A stretch of 44,394 bases of DNA, from the NCBI GenBank assembly GCA_966211215.1, contig CBIHNR010000021.1:1-44394 (forward strand), read 5' to 3'. The DNA is from Desertivirga sp966211215. Lineage in GTDB: Bacteria; Bacteroidota; Bacteroidia; Sphingobacteriales; Sphingobacteriaceae. Under the pieces are notes generated by a model. That model was given only the letters and a program-made list of their open reading frames with translations, was not told the DNA's origin and made no database searches. Shown in pieces: positions 8,840 through 19,200 of the stretch; positions within the stretch are counted from its first letter, which is position 1; every line of letters begins with the position of its first letter. A program made the translations under genes and the position numbers.

Positions 8840-8847
8840 TATTTTTG
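8840..8847 (+). promoter_or_regulatory. -7 promoter box of rpoN
   Basis: TATTTTTG matches TAnnTTTG exactly and ends 14 nt before the rpoN ATG, which would give a very short leader. A clear TTTG -33 box at the right distance is not evident (nearest is TTTC at 8815-8818), so this is only a candidate. Confidence 0.4.
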
Positions 8848-8861
8848 GGGCACAACGACGT

Positions 8862-10337
8862 ATGTTAAGACAAAATTTACAACAGAAGTTACTACAGAAG
8901 CTATCTCCGCAGCAGATTCAATTTATTAAGTTGCTGCAAGTACCAACTGTTGCACTTGATACCCGCATCAAAGAAGAGCTTGAGGAAAACCCGGCTCTTG
9001 AGGATTTGAGCCTTGCTAATTTGAATGAGCCGGTTGAACAGTATCCAGACAAGGATCCTGAAGACAATTTCGAAGGGGAAGAAAGCAATAGCGAAGATTT
9101 CGAAGAATTTAATATCGACGACTACCTGCAGGAAGACAATTTAAATGAATACGGCTCCAGGTACGACCAGAATAGCGATGATGAGGATGACCGTAAAGAA
9201 ATCCCTATTGCTATTCAAAGCTCGTTTTACGAGAATTTACAGCAGCAACTTGACCTGTTGCCGCTACCTGATAAAGACTTTTTAATTGGACAACAGATTA
9301 TTGGAAGCCTTGATGATGATGGCTATTTGCGCCGCTCCATCACTTCATTAATTGATGACCTGGCTTTTTCGCAAAATGTATTTGCTGAAGAGGAAGAAGT
9401 GGTAGAAATGCTTAAAGTTATCCAAAGCTTTGAACCGGCTGGCGTTGGCGCCCGTGATTTACAGGAATGCCTTTTAATCCAACTTAGGAAAAAAGACCTT
9501 GGCAACCCCATTCTTATAAAAGCCATAAGAATAGTTGAAAACTATCTCGATGAATTTACGCGCAAGCACTACGATAAGCTTGAACGCCTTCTTAACATCA
9601 GTTCTGAAGAGTTAAAGGAGATTGTTGCTGAAATTTTAAAACTTAACCCCAAGCCTGGCGATGCCAGTGAAGTGGGAACTAAGCAACTTCAGATTATTCC
9701 GGATTTCCATATCTCAAACAACGACGGCACCCTTGTTTTAACGCTAAATGCGCAGAACGCCCCCGAACTGCGGGTTAGCCGTTCTTATCAGGAAATGTTT
9801 GAGCATTATGATAAAGCTTCTCAAAAAGATAAGAAGCTAAAAGAAGCTGTTCACTTTGTGAAACAGAAGCTAGACTCTGCCAAATGGTTTATTGATGCAA
9901 TTAAACAACGTCAACAAACTTTGCTAAAAACCATGAATGCGATAATGCATTATCAATACGAATATTTCCTGACGGGAGATGAGCGTAATTTAAGGCCCAT
10001 GATCCTTAAAGATATTGCAGACAAAATTGCCATGGATATTTCTACGGTATCCCGGGTTGCCAACTCTAAATATGTTCAAACCGAATTTGGCACTTTCCTT
10101 CTGAAATCGTTCTTCTCTGAAGCCATTCAAACTGAAAGTGGTGAAGAAGTTTCGAACAAGGAGGTTAAGAAAATTTTGGAAGAATGTATCGGCAACGAAG
10201 ATAAACGCCATCCTCTGGCAGATGAAAAACTTGCGGAGATTCTCAAAGAGAAAGGCTATAATATTGCCCGGCGTACAGTGGCAAAGTACCGCGAAGCAAT
10301 GAATATCCCGGTTGCTAGGTTGAGAAAGGAACTGTAG
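8862..10337 (+). CDS. rpoN: RNA polymerase sigma-54 factor
   Basis: A 491-residue sigma-54. The Gln/Leu-rich activator-interacting region I comes first (MLRQNLQQKLLQKLSPQQIQ, then ELEENPALE). An acidic region II follows at ~50-115, then the core-binding domain at ~120-300 (QIIGSLDDDGYL, FEPAGVGARDLQECL), the helix-turn-helix-containing DNA-binding domain (DIAMDIS-type segment, TVSRVANSKYVQTEFGTF), and the RpoN box ARRTVAKYRE near 469-478 that reads the -24 element. All domains are present, so the protein should be functional. It directs core polymerase to -24/-12 promoters and depends on AAA+ activators. The window holds one excellent -24/-12 site, upstream of the response regulator. Confidence 0.97.
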   Translation: MLRQNLQQKLLQKLSPQQIQFIKLLQVPTVALDTRIKEELEENPALEDLSLANLNEPVEQYPDKDPEDNFEGEESNSEDFEEFNIDDYLQEDNLNEYGSRYDQNSDDEDDRKEIPIAIQSSFYENLQQQLDLLPLPDKDFLIGQQIIGSLDDDGYLRRSITSLIDDLAFSQNVFAEEEEVVEMLKVIQSFEPAGVGARDLQECLLIQLRKKDLGNPILIKAIRIVENYLDEFTRKHYDKLERLLNISSEELKEIVAEILKLNPKPGDASEVGTKQLQIIPDFHISNNDGTLVLTLNAQNAPELRVSRSYQEMFEHYDKASQKDKKLKEAVHFVKQKLDSAKWFIDAIKQRQQTLLKTMNAIMHYQYEYFLTGDERNLRPMILKDIADKIAMDISTVSRVANSKYVQTEFGTFLLKSFFSEAIQTESGEEVSNKEVKKILEECIGNEDKRHPLADEKLAEILKEKGYNIARRTVAKYREAMNIPVARLRKEL

Positions 10338-10462
10338 TTGGAGGCCGGAGGTCCGAGGTATGATGTCAGATGTCGGAAGCCGGACGTCTCAGGCTCGTAG
10401 CTAACAGCTGATCGCTCACAGCTAAAACCTGATAGCTCACACCTGATAGCTGATAGCCAATA
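10338..10462. repeat. intergenic short-repeat tract between convergent genes
   Basis: This tract consists of degenerate short repeats. A purine-rich part has variants of GGAGGTCCGAGG / GATGTCGGAAGCCGG, and a second part has variants of AGCTGATAGCTCACAGCT (about four copies at 10395-10460). It lies between the 3' ends of rpoN and the sprF-like gene and codes for nothing. No classical terminator with a T-run was seen. Similar dispersed intergenic repeats are familiar from Sphingobacteriaceae genomes; that comparison is from memory. Confidence 0.6.
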
Positions 10463-10468
10463 CCTCCC

Positions 10469-11431
10469 CTAAAAATTCAATCCTAATACAATTTCGTGAG
10501 AACCTGAATTGGTGCTTTGAAATTTTGAATTAGTATATTCAAAAGCATAGCCCAGTGTTGCTGTTTTAGCTATGGTAAATCCCATCATGGCGGCACTTGA
10601 GTCTTTGTGCCTTACGTTTAACCCCATCCAGAAATTATTCCGGTAAGCAATTTTTGCATTTATATCATATGACAAGGGCAATGGATTGATGTATTTTACC
10701 AAAAGTGAAGGGGTGATGGAAAAATCGTTATTTAACCATATTCTGTAACCTCCTCCGGCAAAATAATGTGGTTTTTCTTTTCCACTGGTATAGCCTTCTC
10801 CAAACGACAAGGATTGATTAAGAGCTTGTTGAACAGAAGCACTAATATAAAAAGAAGATCCGTAGAGATAGACACCGGCATTCAAGTCGGGAGTTATTTT
10901 CTTAAGGTCGCCTCCCGAGCCAATCACCATGTCTCCTTCCGTTTTAAACCGTAATTCTTCTGTATTTAAAGATACCTGATTGATACCAATGCCAACTCCG
11001 GTAGCCAGGTTCGCAATATCATTAATATTGATGTGGTAAGCATAGGTTAGGTTGAAGGTGGTGCGGTTTAGGGGGCCGGTTTTGTCGCTTAGAACCAATG
11101 CTCCCACTCCATGGTGGGAGTAAGATGCTTCATAGTCGTCCCTATCATCACGGGTAGGAGGCTCTGTAACGCCGTAATCAACAAAACCAGATCGAGAATT
11201 TCCTATGTTGATTGGGGTATTGATAGTAAAGTAACTCGTCTTGGGCGCATTTTCAAATCCGAGCCATTGATTGCGTAATCCGGCTTTTACCGTAATAGAA
11301 TGGTTCACTCCTGTTATAGCGGGGTTCAATATTGCCATATTTTGGAAATACTGTGTATAGTGTGGCTTTTGCTGGGCTATAGCCAACAGCCCTGGTATAC
11401 AGAATGTTAATATGGCAGCTAGCTTCTTCAT
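10469..11431 (-). CDS. PorP/SprF family outer-membrane protein (second cassette)
   Basis: A 320-residue protein with a signal peptide ending LLAIAQQ and the family hallmark immediately after it: HYTQYFQNMAILNPAITG, then AGLRNQWLGFENAPKTSY. The rest alternates in beta-barrel fashion and ends HEIVLGLNF. Members of this family are outer-membrane proteins needed for secretion or surface attachment of one cognate T9SS substrate with a type B C-terminal domain (SprF with SprB in Flavobacterium). The ATG overlaps the TGA of the upstream adhesin by four bases (ATGA), so the two are translationally coupled, as expected for a dedicated partner. It is paralogous to the 15149-16162 gene, sharing the PHHGxGxxxVxDKxGPLxR and YAYHxxxxxxxxLxxGxxxG segments. 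Confidence 0.92.
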   Translation of the reverse strand: MKKLAAILTFCIPGLLAIAQQKPHYTQYFQNMAILNPAITGVNHSITVKAGLRNQWLGFENAPKTSYFTINTPINIGNSRSGFVDYGVTEPPTRDDRDDYEASYSHHGVGALVLSDKTGPLNRTTFNLTYAYHININDIANLATGVGIGINQVSLNTEELRFKTEGDMVIGSGGDLKKITPDLNAGVYLYGSSFYISASVQQALNQSLSFGEGYTSGKEKPHYFAGGGYRIWLNNDFSITPSLLVKYINPLPLSYDINAKIAYRNNFWMGLNVRHKDSSAAMMGFTIAKTATLGYAFEYTNSKFQSTNSGSHEIVLGLNF

Positions 11432-14400
11432 CTTAGTAGCGTTATTGAGCCCTTGTGCTTTTTCCTCCCATTGTTAGGAGTGATGACATAATAATATACC
11501 CCAACAGGTACTTCCTTGCCCCGGTATGTGCCGTCCCAGGGAGTTGTATATTTTCCCGACGAGAATACCATTTGGCCATACCTGTTAAATATCAGGATAC
11601 TTGCATTTACCCAGGTTTGCAAATAGTCAATCTCCCATTTGTCATTGGTGCCATCACTATTAGGAGAAAACGCATTAGGAATATCAGGATCCTCTTTAAC
11701 CTTCACCTCTACTTCGTCTGTTGTTGTACATCCCGCCTGAGATGTTACAGTTAGTGTATAGGTAGTATTCCTAACAGGTGATGCAATAGGGTTAGGAATT
11801 GTATCGCTGCTTAAGCCTTCTGAAGGAACCCATTTATAAGTAATTTTAGGAGTAGCAGATTTAGCATTCAACTCAATCTCACCACCTTTTAGGATAGTAA
11901 CATCTTCACCGGCATCCAAGTCAGGATTGAGAGACACGTTGATAGTAGCGCTTTTTTCAATACTACAGCCTTCGGCAGAGGTAAAACTATAGGTAATTAC
12001 ATGGGAGCCCTCGCCTGCCAACTTAGGGTCAAACAATCCAGAGGAGGAAACCCCTTTTCCGGTATATACCGCGGAACCAACTGCAAATCCATGAATTTCT
12101 TTAGCTTTTAATTGAACAGGTTCATCATTGAGGCACATTTCTGCTTTAGGGCTAAACTCAATTTCCGGCATACCTTTAATTTGAATCTGCCGAACTTTAT
12201 CCGCATAGCAAAGGGTCCCCGAAAAAGCCCTTAAACGAATATTGATAAGTTGTGGCGTAATATTGTGGGTTACCGGGTATTTGAATGTGTATTTTCTACC
12301 AGGCACGTCATTCGGGCGCAGCTCTGTAAGCTTATATGCATTGTTTCCGGCATTATTGGTTTCATCAAAATACCATTCAAGGCGAACAATCTTGCCTGGG
12401 CTTACCGTAGAACTCTCGGTAAATTCAACCTCTTCACCGCTGCAAAATGAGCTTACGTTAGCACTAAACTCGGGTAAAGGGCTTAGTCCGTTAACAACAA
12501 ATTTCTTCTCTTTTACATTGATACAGCCCGCAGCCGATGTTACAGTAAGCCTCACAGTAAATTCCCCATCCCGTGGGTACAAATGCGAAGCATTTTTTGT
12601 AGTTGCCGTGTTTCGTGTGCCCGAACCCGGATCGCCAAAATCCCATAAATAAGTTAAGGCATTTTGAGTGCCATCAGCAATTGTTGAAGTATTGGTGAAT
12701 TCAGCCGCCGCATCGGTTATACAAATATCCGGTGTTGAAAAATCTGCGACAGGGATAGTACTAACTGTTATGTCAGTCATAAGAGTATTCACACATCCTT
12801 TATCGGTTTCGACGGTTAGTTTTACACTGTACACTCCGATTTTTGAAAAGGTGTGTGCTGGATGTTGCAAATTTGAAAGGTTACTAGCCCCCGAAGAAGA
12901 ATCGCCGAAATCCCAGGACCATTTGTTGATAAGGCCTTCGGCAATTGTAGACTGGTCTGTAAATTTTATCTCCTGGTTTTCACAATTCGGTTTTGACGCT
13001 AGAAATTTCGCAACCGGAAGTTCTCTGACATGCACCGTTTGAATATACTGAGCACTTGATACGCAGCCTGTTTCTGTTTCAATGCTTAGCTTAACCTGAT
13101 AGTCGCCACTTGCCGTAAAGGTATGCGTAAAGGGATCGGCAGTAAGCCTTGTTTCGGGTGCAGTACCATCGCCAAAGTTCCATATCCACTTTTTTATACT
13201 CTTGCCACTGCCAGTACTTTTATCAATAAATTTAATCGGAGCCCCCTTGCAATACGGCTCCTCGGTAGAAAATGAAGCTACAGGCAAGGCAAATACCTCG
13301 TAATTAAGTTCGATGGTTTCATCTGCAGTACACGCAATTGGGTTTGGGTTTACCGCCAGCACTTTGATATTATAAATACCTGCCTGACTATAATTTATGG
13401 TTGAGTTAAAATAACTGTACTTATATAATGTTTCGCCATTAACCGTTTGCAAAGTATAATGCGCATCCGGGTTGGGGTCTGTTAAAATAGTGCCATTTCC
13501 GAGATCCCATTTCAAGCTACTCGTTTTATAAGGCAGGGACACAAACAAATTGGCAGAAGTATTCACGCAACCGCTTAGCAAAGGTTCCTGCGTTGTTGGA
13601 TTTTCCGGCTGAATAAATTTATTGAGGTTTCGAAGGTCTGAACCTGCCAGGTAACCATAGGATTCTACACTGCCATATCCATAAGCAATAGCAACAAATC
13701 CACCATCTGCCTTAATTCTATGCGTTGGGTTGATGTTTGATGATTGGGTTACATCAACAATGATATAGCTGTATTCATCGTTGATTTTTATAAACTTGTT
13801 TACAGCAAAAGCGGCTCCGTCTGGGTTGGCTGTAAACCCTCCCCCATCTACGGTTAATGTATTTGCAAAAGCCGTTTTGATAATAATATTAATATAATGG
13901 CTTGTTATATTGGTTGCTGTTTCTGGCGTCCAAACTGCCGAATATAGGGTTATATCCTTTAAGGTTTGCTCAATAGGATTGAGAATAGTCATCTCGGGGT
14001 CTCCGGGATAAACCAAGCCATTGCGATTAAAGGGATTGCAGTTTTGTGATGTCTGAAATTGAGTAACATTTATCGGTTTATCTGCCTGAATTATATTGCT
14101 GGTTTGGCTTTTAAAGGTTATGATGCTTCCTTTTTTATAAGGATTGTTCAGCATATCGCCGCTGGCTGAAGTGGTAGAGCCGTTTACTTTAACTATGGTG
14201 TTGTCTTCGGCTACCTGTATGCGATAAATATCGACATTTCCGTGCAGAGCGTTGTAGAACGGAGCCGACACAAAGTTTTTGCCCCAGGCAGAAACCGGCA
14301 ATAGTTGCTGGTATAGATTATCCTGCCCGGTCGGGCTATCGGGAGATACAGTATTACCTTCTTCACAGAAACCGTTTTTGGAACTTCCCGAGAACACAGA

Positions 14401-15072
14401 AAAAGGCTTACATCCATTTACAGTCCTGAATTGCGAACCAGACAAGTCTAGCTTTGATTGGTACTGATAAACATCACCGGTATTGAGGGTAATTATAAAT
14501 GGCTTATTTGCCGTGTGGGATGAATTTCCCCGGCTATCTTGAGTTGGGGTAACTTCGATGTCGGTGCCATCTTCAACGCCGACAATGGTAAACTGAGACG
14601 AACGCACTTCATTTTGCGTATCTTGTTGCTGCACATACGAAATACCAAAATAATTTAAGCCAAGGGCTGCAGTAGGGTACACGAGGCAGGCAGCGGAACG
14701 CGCCCGATTGGAAATATGCGAATAAACAACTATCGGCTTATCCGACGTAACATGAATTGCTTTACCCTTCTCAATCCCGTCTTCGGCCCCTATATAAACG
14801 TCATATATTTCAGGATTAATAAGAACGGGTTTAGCCTCATTAGGTTGTAGGGACACATTCACATCGAATCCTTTAGCCCGAACCCGTACATTGGCAGCAT
14901 ATTCTGAAGTTAGAAACAAGGTCAGTCGAGACAATGTCCCATCAACATGCCCAGCATAAGGCACCCAAAAATCTGTACCCCTGTTTGAGCTTCCCTGAGC
15001 ATTTAACCTGGTAAAAGAGAAAGCGATTATACATAATATAACAAGGCCATAAAGCAAACTCTTTTCTCTCAT
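11428..15072 (-). CDS. T9SS type B-sorted PKD adhesin with IgGFc-binding-like head (second cassette)
   Basis: A 1214-residue secreted protein. A signal peptide covers ~1-25 (ends RLNAQ). Residues ~28-490 resemble the IgGFc-binding protein N-terminal domain (GTDFWVPYAGH, LFLTSEYAANVRV, IVVYSHISNRARSA, LPVSAWGKNFVSAPF). Three PKD domains follow at ~590-850 (WNFGDG, WDFGDS, WDFGDP with HTF and GxYxVKLxVxTxxGC), then a degenerate PKD, an Ig-like region with a Cys-loop and a DAGEDVTIL...W domain. The last ~87 residues are a type B T9SS sorting domain (PNAFSPNSDGTNDKWEI, IFNRYGQMVF, WDGTYRGKEVPVGVYYYVI). It should cross the outer membrane through T9SS and stay at the surface with the SprF-like protein encoded right after it. 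The ligand is unknown; the IgGFc name does not imply antibody binding. Confidence 0.9.
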   Translation of the reverse strand: MREKSLLYGLVILCIIAFSFTRLNAQGSSNRGTDFWVPYAGHVDGTLSRLTLFLTSEYAANVRVRAKGFDVNVSLQPNEAKPVLINPEIYDVYIGAEDGIEKGKAIHVTSDKPIVVYSHISNRARSAACLVYPTAALGLNYFGISYVQQQDTQNEVRSSQFTIVGVEDGTDIEVTPTQDSRGNSSHTANKPFIITLNTGDVYQYQSKLDLSGSQFRTVNGCKPFSVFSGSSKNGFCEEGNTVSPDSPTGQDNLYQQLLPVSAWGKNFVSAPFYNALHGNVDIYRIQVAEDNTIVKVNGSTTSASGDMLNNPYKKGSIITFKSQTSNIIQADKPINVTQFQTSQNCNPFNRNGLVYPGDPEMTILNPIEQTLKDITLYSAVWTPETATNITSHYINIIIKTAFANTLTVDGGGFTANPDGAAFAVNKFIKINDEYSYIIVDVTQSSNINPTHRIKADGGFVAIAYGYGSVESYGYLAGSDLRNLNKFIQPENPTTQEPLLSGCVNTSANLFVSLPYKTSSLKWDLGNGTILTDPNPDAHYTLQTVNGETLYKYSYFNSTINYSQAGIYNIKVLAVNPNPIACTADETIELNYEVFALPVASFSTEEPYCKGAPIKFIDKSTGSGKSIKKWIWNFGDGTAPETRLTADPFTHTFTASGDYQVKLSIETETGCVSSAQYIQTVHVRELPVAKFLASKPNCENQEIKFTDQSTIAEGLINKWSWDFGDSSSGASNLSNLQHPAHTFSKIGVYSVKLTVETDKGCVNTLMTDITVSTIPVADFSTPDICITDAAAEFTNTSTIADGTQNALTYLWDFGDPGSGTRNTATTKNASHLYPRDGEFTVRLTVTSAAGCINVKEKKFVVNGLSPLPEFSANVSSFCSGEEVEFTESSTVSPGKIVRLEWYFDETNNAGNNAYKLTELRPNDVPGRKYTFKYPVTHNITPQLINIRLRAFSGTLCYADKVRQIQIKGMPEIEFSPKAEMCLNDEPVQLKAKEIHGFAVGSAVYTGKGVSSSGLFDPKLAGEGSHVITYSFTSAEGCSIEKSATINVSLNPDLDAGEDVTILKGGEIELNAKSATPKITYKWVPSEGLSSDTIPNPIASPVRNTTYTLTVTSQAGCTTTDEVEVKVKEDPDIPNAFSPNSDGTNDKWEIDYLQTWVNASILIFNRYGQMVFSSGKYTTPWDGTYRGKEVPVGVYYYVITPNNGRKKHKGSITLLR

Positions 15073-15148
15073 ACTTAAGGTTAATCTGTTAAAAACCAGC
15101 TTGGTTAGAATCGGGCCTAAATGTATAAAAAATTCACTGGTAAATAAA

Positions 15149-16162
15149 CTACCAAACCCTTCGCGGACAGGTTGCTTTATATTTATTGTTTAATAGGAGG
15201 CCTAATACTATCTCATGTGTTCCATTGCTTACCGATTGTAATTGTGAACTTGTGAAGTCGTAAGAGTATCCAAAATTGAACAAATGGTTTACATTAAATC
15301 CGGCCATTGCGGCAAAAGAATCTCCTTTTCGATAGCTTCCTGCCAGCCAGAATTTATCCTTCAGCCCAAGTTTCATGTTTAAATCCATAGCTGTTGGACT
15401 CGGCGAAACGTATTTAACCATCACCGAAGGCATAAACGACACATCATCAGTAAGATATACTTTGTATCCGGTAGTGAGGAAAAAATGTGGTGTTGCCCTT
15501 CCAATAGAATAGCTTCTATTATTCTCCTTTACTACCAGCATTTTGTTTAATAGCTGTTGTACAGAGGCTCCTGCAAAAAACCTTGGGCCGTACATCCAAA
15601 TACCTGCCCCTAAATCGGGCGATAAAGTATTTGTCATGTTAGAAGCAATGCCTGGGTCAACGCTATTGTCGGGGTTGATTTTTGAATAATCCAGTGAGAT
15701 GGACGAAATTCCGGCAGCAATGCCAACTGACAGGTTAAGCCGAGCGCTTAGACCCAAATGATAAGCATAGGTAACGTTAGCATCAACCCGGCTTAAAGGG
15801 CCTATTTTATCGACAACTGCGTGCAAACCAATACCATGATGCGGATCTGCAGAGGCGTATTCCTGCAGATAGCTGCGCCCCATCGGGTTGTTTCCACTCT
15901 CTGAAAATGAGTTGGCAGAACTTCGAACGTAATCTCTTCCCACGGGCATATGTACAGAAATGTAACTTGTTACAGGTGCCCCATCAAGGCCCTGCCATTG
16001 GTTACGATATCCGGTTTTGAGGTCGGTATAATTTTCGATGCCGCTTATGGCTGGATTGAGCAGGTAATTATTAAATACGTACTGAGTATACTGCGGCCGT
16101 TGCTGCCCAAACAAATTTACTGCCAACATCAACGTCACTATGCTTAAAATCAGGCTCTTCAT
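15149..16162 (-). CDS. PorP/SprF family outer-membrane protein (first cassette)
   Basis: A 337-residue protein from ATG at 16162; an in-frame TTG at 16171 would add three residues. The signal peptide MKSLILSIVTLMLAVNLFG is followed by RPQYTQYVFNNYLLNPAISGIEN and YRNQWQGLDGAPVTSYISVH, the family signature. The C-terminal body is barrel-like and ends with HEIVLGLLLNNKY plus a short CPRRVW tail absent from the paralogue. It lies 88 bp downstream of its presumed substrate gene (stop at 16251) and 76 bp upstream of the next adhesin, so the four genes may be one transcript. Role by family: an outer-membrane partner for export or anchoring of the adjacent type B T9SS adhesin. Confidence 0.92.
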   Translation of the reverse strand: MKSLILSIVTLMLAVNLFGQQRPQYTQYVFNNYLLNPAISGIENYTDLKTGYRNQWQGLDGAPVTSYISVHMPVGRDYVRSSANSFSESGNNPMGRSYLQEYASADPHHGIGLHAVVDKIGPLSRVDANVTYAYHLGLSARLNLSVGIAAGISSISLDYSKINPDNSVDPGIASNMTNTLSPDLGAGIWMYGPRFFAGASVQQLLNKMLVVKENNRSYSIGRATPHFFLTTGYKVYLTDDVSFMPSVMVKYVSPSPTAMDLNMKLGLKDKFWLAGSYRKGDSFAAMAGFNVNHLFNFGYSYDFTSSQLQSVSNGTHEIVLGLLLNNKYKATCPRRVW

Positions 16163-16250
16163 GGCTTTCAAAACTTAGATAAATTTAATTATAAGAACAT
16201 GATTTTCAGCCTGGTGTTGGCGCGGTTGAGCATTATGTAAAGTTGAATTG

Positions 16251-19200
16251 TTACCTAACAATGGTTACATTACCAGAAATTGGCTTTTTGTTATTGCCTG
16301 GATTGAGGATGTAGAAATAAGTTCCGTATGGCAAGTCAGTGCCATACCTTTTGCCATCCCAGGGTATAGAGTAACCTTTAGAACTGAACACTTGTTGGCC
16401 GTATCGGTTAAAAACTGTTATTACACAATTAGGTAAGCTTTCTAAATACTTAATATTCCAGGTATCATTTGTATTATCGCCATTGGGAGTAAATATATTG
16501 GGGATTTTAGGAGTACCCAAAACTTCAATTCTTATTTTGTCTGAAACTGTACAGCCTTTATCATTTGTAACGGTAATTGTATAGTAAGTGTCCATTAGGG
16601 GCATAGCAACCGGGTTAGGAATATCATCTCTGCTAAGCCCTAAGGCTGGCTCCCATTTATAAGAAAGTACAGGCAAATTCGAGGTAGCGTTCAACTGTGC
16701 CTGCCCAAAGGCCAAAATCGTCCTGTCCTCGCCGGCATTCACCTTTAGTTCGGGCAAAACGATGATTTCTTTGGATGCACTTACTTCGCAGCCTTGTGCC
16801 GTAGTGAATGTATAAGTAAGCGTATGTTTTCCGCTTCCGGCAACAGCGGGCTTAAACATACCACTTCCTGAAAGCCCGAGGCCTGAAAATACCCCGCTCC
16901 CGGCAAAGGCATGCTCGTTGGCATACAGTTGAACAGGTGCCGATTCATAGCAAATTTCTACCGGGACTGAAAAATCTATTTCAGGAACTGCAATTAATAC
17001 AATTTTCTTACTCTTAACATCAGAACACACCTCTCCCGAATACACTACTTGTTTAACCCAAATCTCCTTGCTTAAAGGGCTTGAAAATACCGGATATTGG
17101 TGATAATAAATTTTTCCAGGATACGGATCTTCATCCACCTCGATTAACGAAGGCTGCCCATCAACATCAAAGAACCATTCAATCTTTGTTATTTTACCAA
17201 TATCTACCGAAGATGTATTCTTAAATGCCACCGGGTTTATGCTGCAAAGCCTGTCAGGATCATTTACTTCAAACCCAGCGGCCGGATTGCTTCCGCTTAC
17301 TGTGATTGTTTTTTCGATGATATCAGTGCATCCGTTTTCAGCGGTCACCAGGAGTTTCACACTATAATCCCCGGTTGCACTGTATTTATGTTTCGGATCT
17401 TTTTCTATGGAGACATTAGGGTTAGAGGATGTCGCCAGGTGGTCGCCGAAATTCCATTGGTAGCTAAGGTTTGCTTCGGCTTCTTCAATAAAGGAAGAAT
17501 CTCTGAACAAGGCATAGGCATCAGCCAAACACACCTCCGGACTAATAAAATTCGCCTTTGGCAATGGAAAAACTTTAACAGATTTAACTGTGCTGTCTGA
17601 GCAACCTTTATCAGTCAGTAAACGCAATTTAACCAAAAAGTCCCCAGGCTTAGTATAGGTGTGGCTTATGGGCGCTCCACTAGAAACGGACACACTGGTT
17701 GAATCTCCAAAATCCCATTCCCAGTGCTTTATTACCCCATCATTAGGTATTGACTTATCTGTAAAAAGTGTTGCCTGAGAGAAACAAGCCTTTGTAAAAT
17801 CAAACTCAGCTTTCGGCGGTCTCAGAACTTTAACTTCTTTACTTCTTGAAACAGCTTTACAACTTGTTTCATTGGTTACTGTAAGGGTGGCGGTATAAGT
17901 ACCCGCATCTTTATAAATGTGTTTAGTCTCCTTCCTATCAAGACTCTCTCCATCACCAAAATCCCAATGCCATGATTTTAACTCACGTCCCTGGCCTTTA
18001 GAGAGGTCCGTAAAGGTTGTGGGTTCTCCTTTACACACTGTATTTGCTTCAAAATCTATTGCAGGCGAAGAATAAACAGAGAAATCAAAAGGAATAGTTT
18101 CAGAATTACCGCAGCCATCCGCGAAAAGCTTTAATACGGTAACTTCTACCTGATAATCTTTGCTATTACTAAATACAACATCCTGGGCGAGCTTATACAC
18201 ATAGAAAAGCTTCCCATTTTCTTGGTAGCTTGAGTCGGGCTGAGGGTTATTCACTTCAGACGGAGGCTTGCCATTTTTAAAATCCCAGGTAAGTTTTGTG
18301 ACTTTATAAACCAAATCGATCCTAAAACGTAAATCCGCTCCAGCACAACCCGTTGTCACCTTTTTCTTCCCTACCTTATCTTCCACATGTATTTCGGTGC
18401 CTACTAAATTGGTTCCGGCAGAGTAGCCATAAGATTCGGCATTGCCAAAACCATAGGCAATTGCGTTAAAGCCTTCAGCTGCCAATAAGCGGTGCACACC
18501 TGCAGAAGCCACCGGTATTTGTGCAAACGAATATTCAGGCTTTGCTGGCAAGGGCGTAAAATACATCTCCTGTTCCTGCCCATCCAGTGTAAAACTTTTA
18601 ACTGCACTGGTTTTGATAATTACATTTATGAAGTGCCTTTGTATTCGGTATTCGCTTGCTGAATATACCGTAATATCGCTAATACTTTGTTCAACTGGAT
18701 TCAAATAAATCATCTCTGGGTCGCCCGAGCCCTCATCAAAATCAACACAATTTATTTGCTTTGCCATCGAAACGGCATATTGTACTACTTGTACTGGCAT
18801 ATCGGCTTCAACCAGGTTGGCTACCTGTGAGTTAAAATCATAGTAAAGACCGTTTTGAAAATCCGCTGCTTTTAAAATCGCTCCATTTAATTTTACCACT
18901 GCAGAAGGCGAGCTCTTCACAATCCTGATGACATCATAATTTCTGCCAGAAAGTGGAGCCGTGACGAATGTTTTGCCCCAGGTTGCTGTTGGATATACCT
19001 GCTGGAATAAATTATCTGATGAACCCACCCCTGTAGGGCCACATCCAATCCCAATTTTACTGCTGCCTGAAAAGACAGCAATCTTTTTGCAAGGCGCAGC
19101 CGAAGTACTTATTGAACGGATTTGGGAACCTGTTAAATCGGTGCCCAGATAATTGAATTTGCCAGGCCCCACTATGGGCACGCTTTCCGTTTCCTTACCT

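Noticed and set aside
12242..12652. Plus-strand reading frame of 136 codons
   Set aside because: Antisense to the PKD region of the second adhesin and without any family resemblance.
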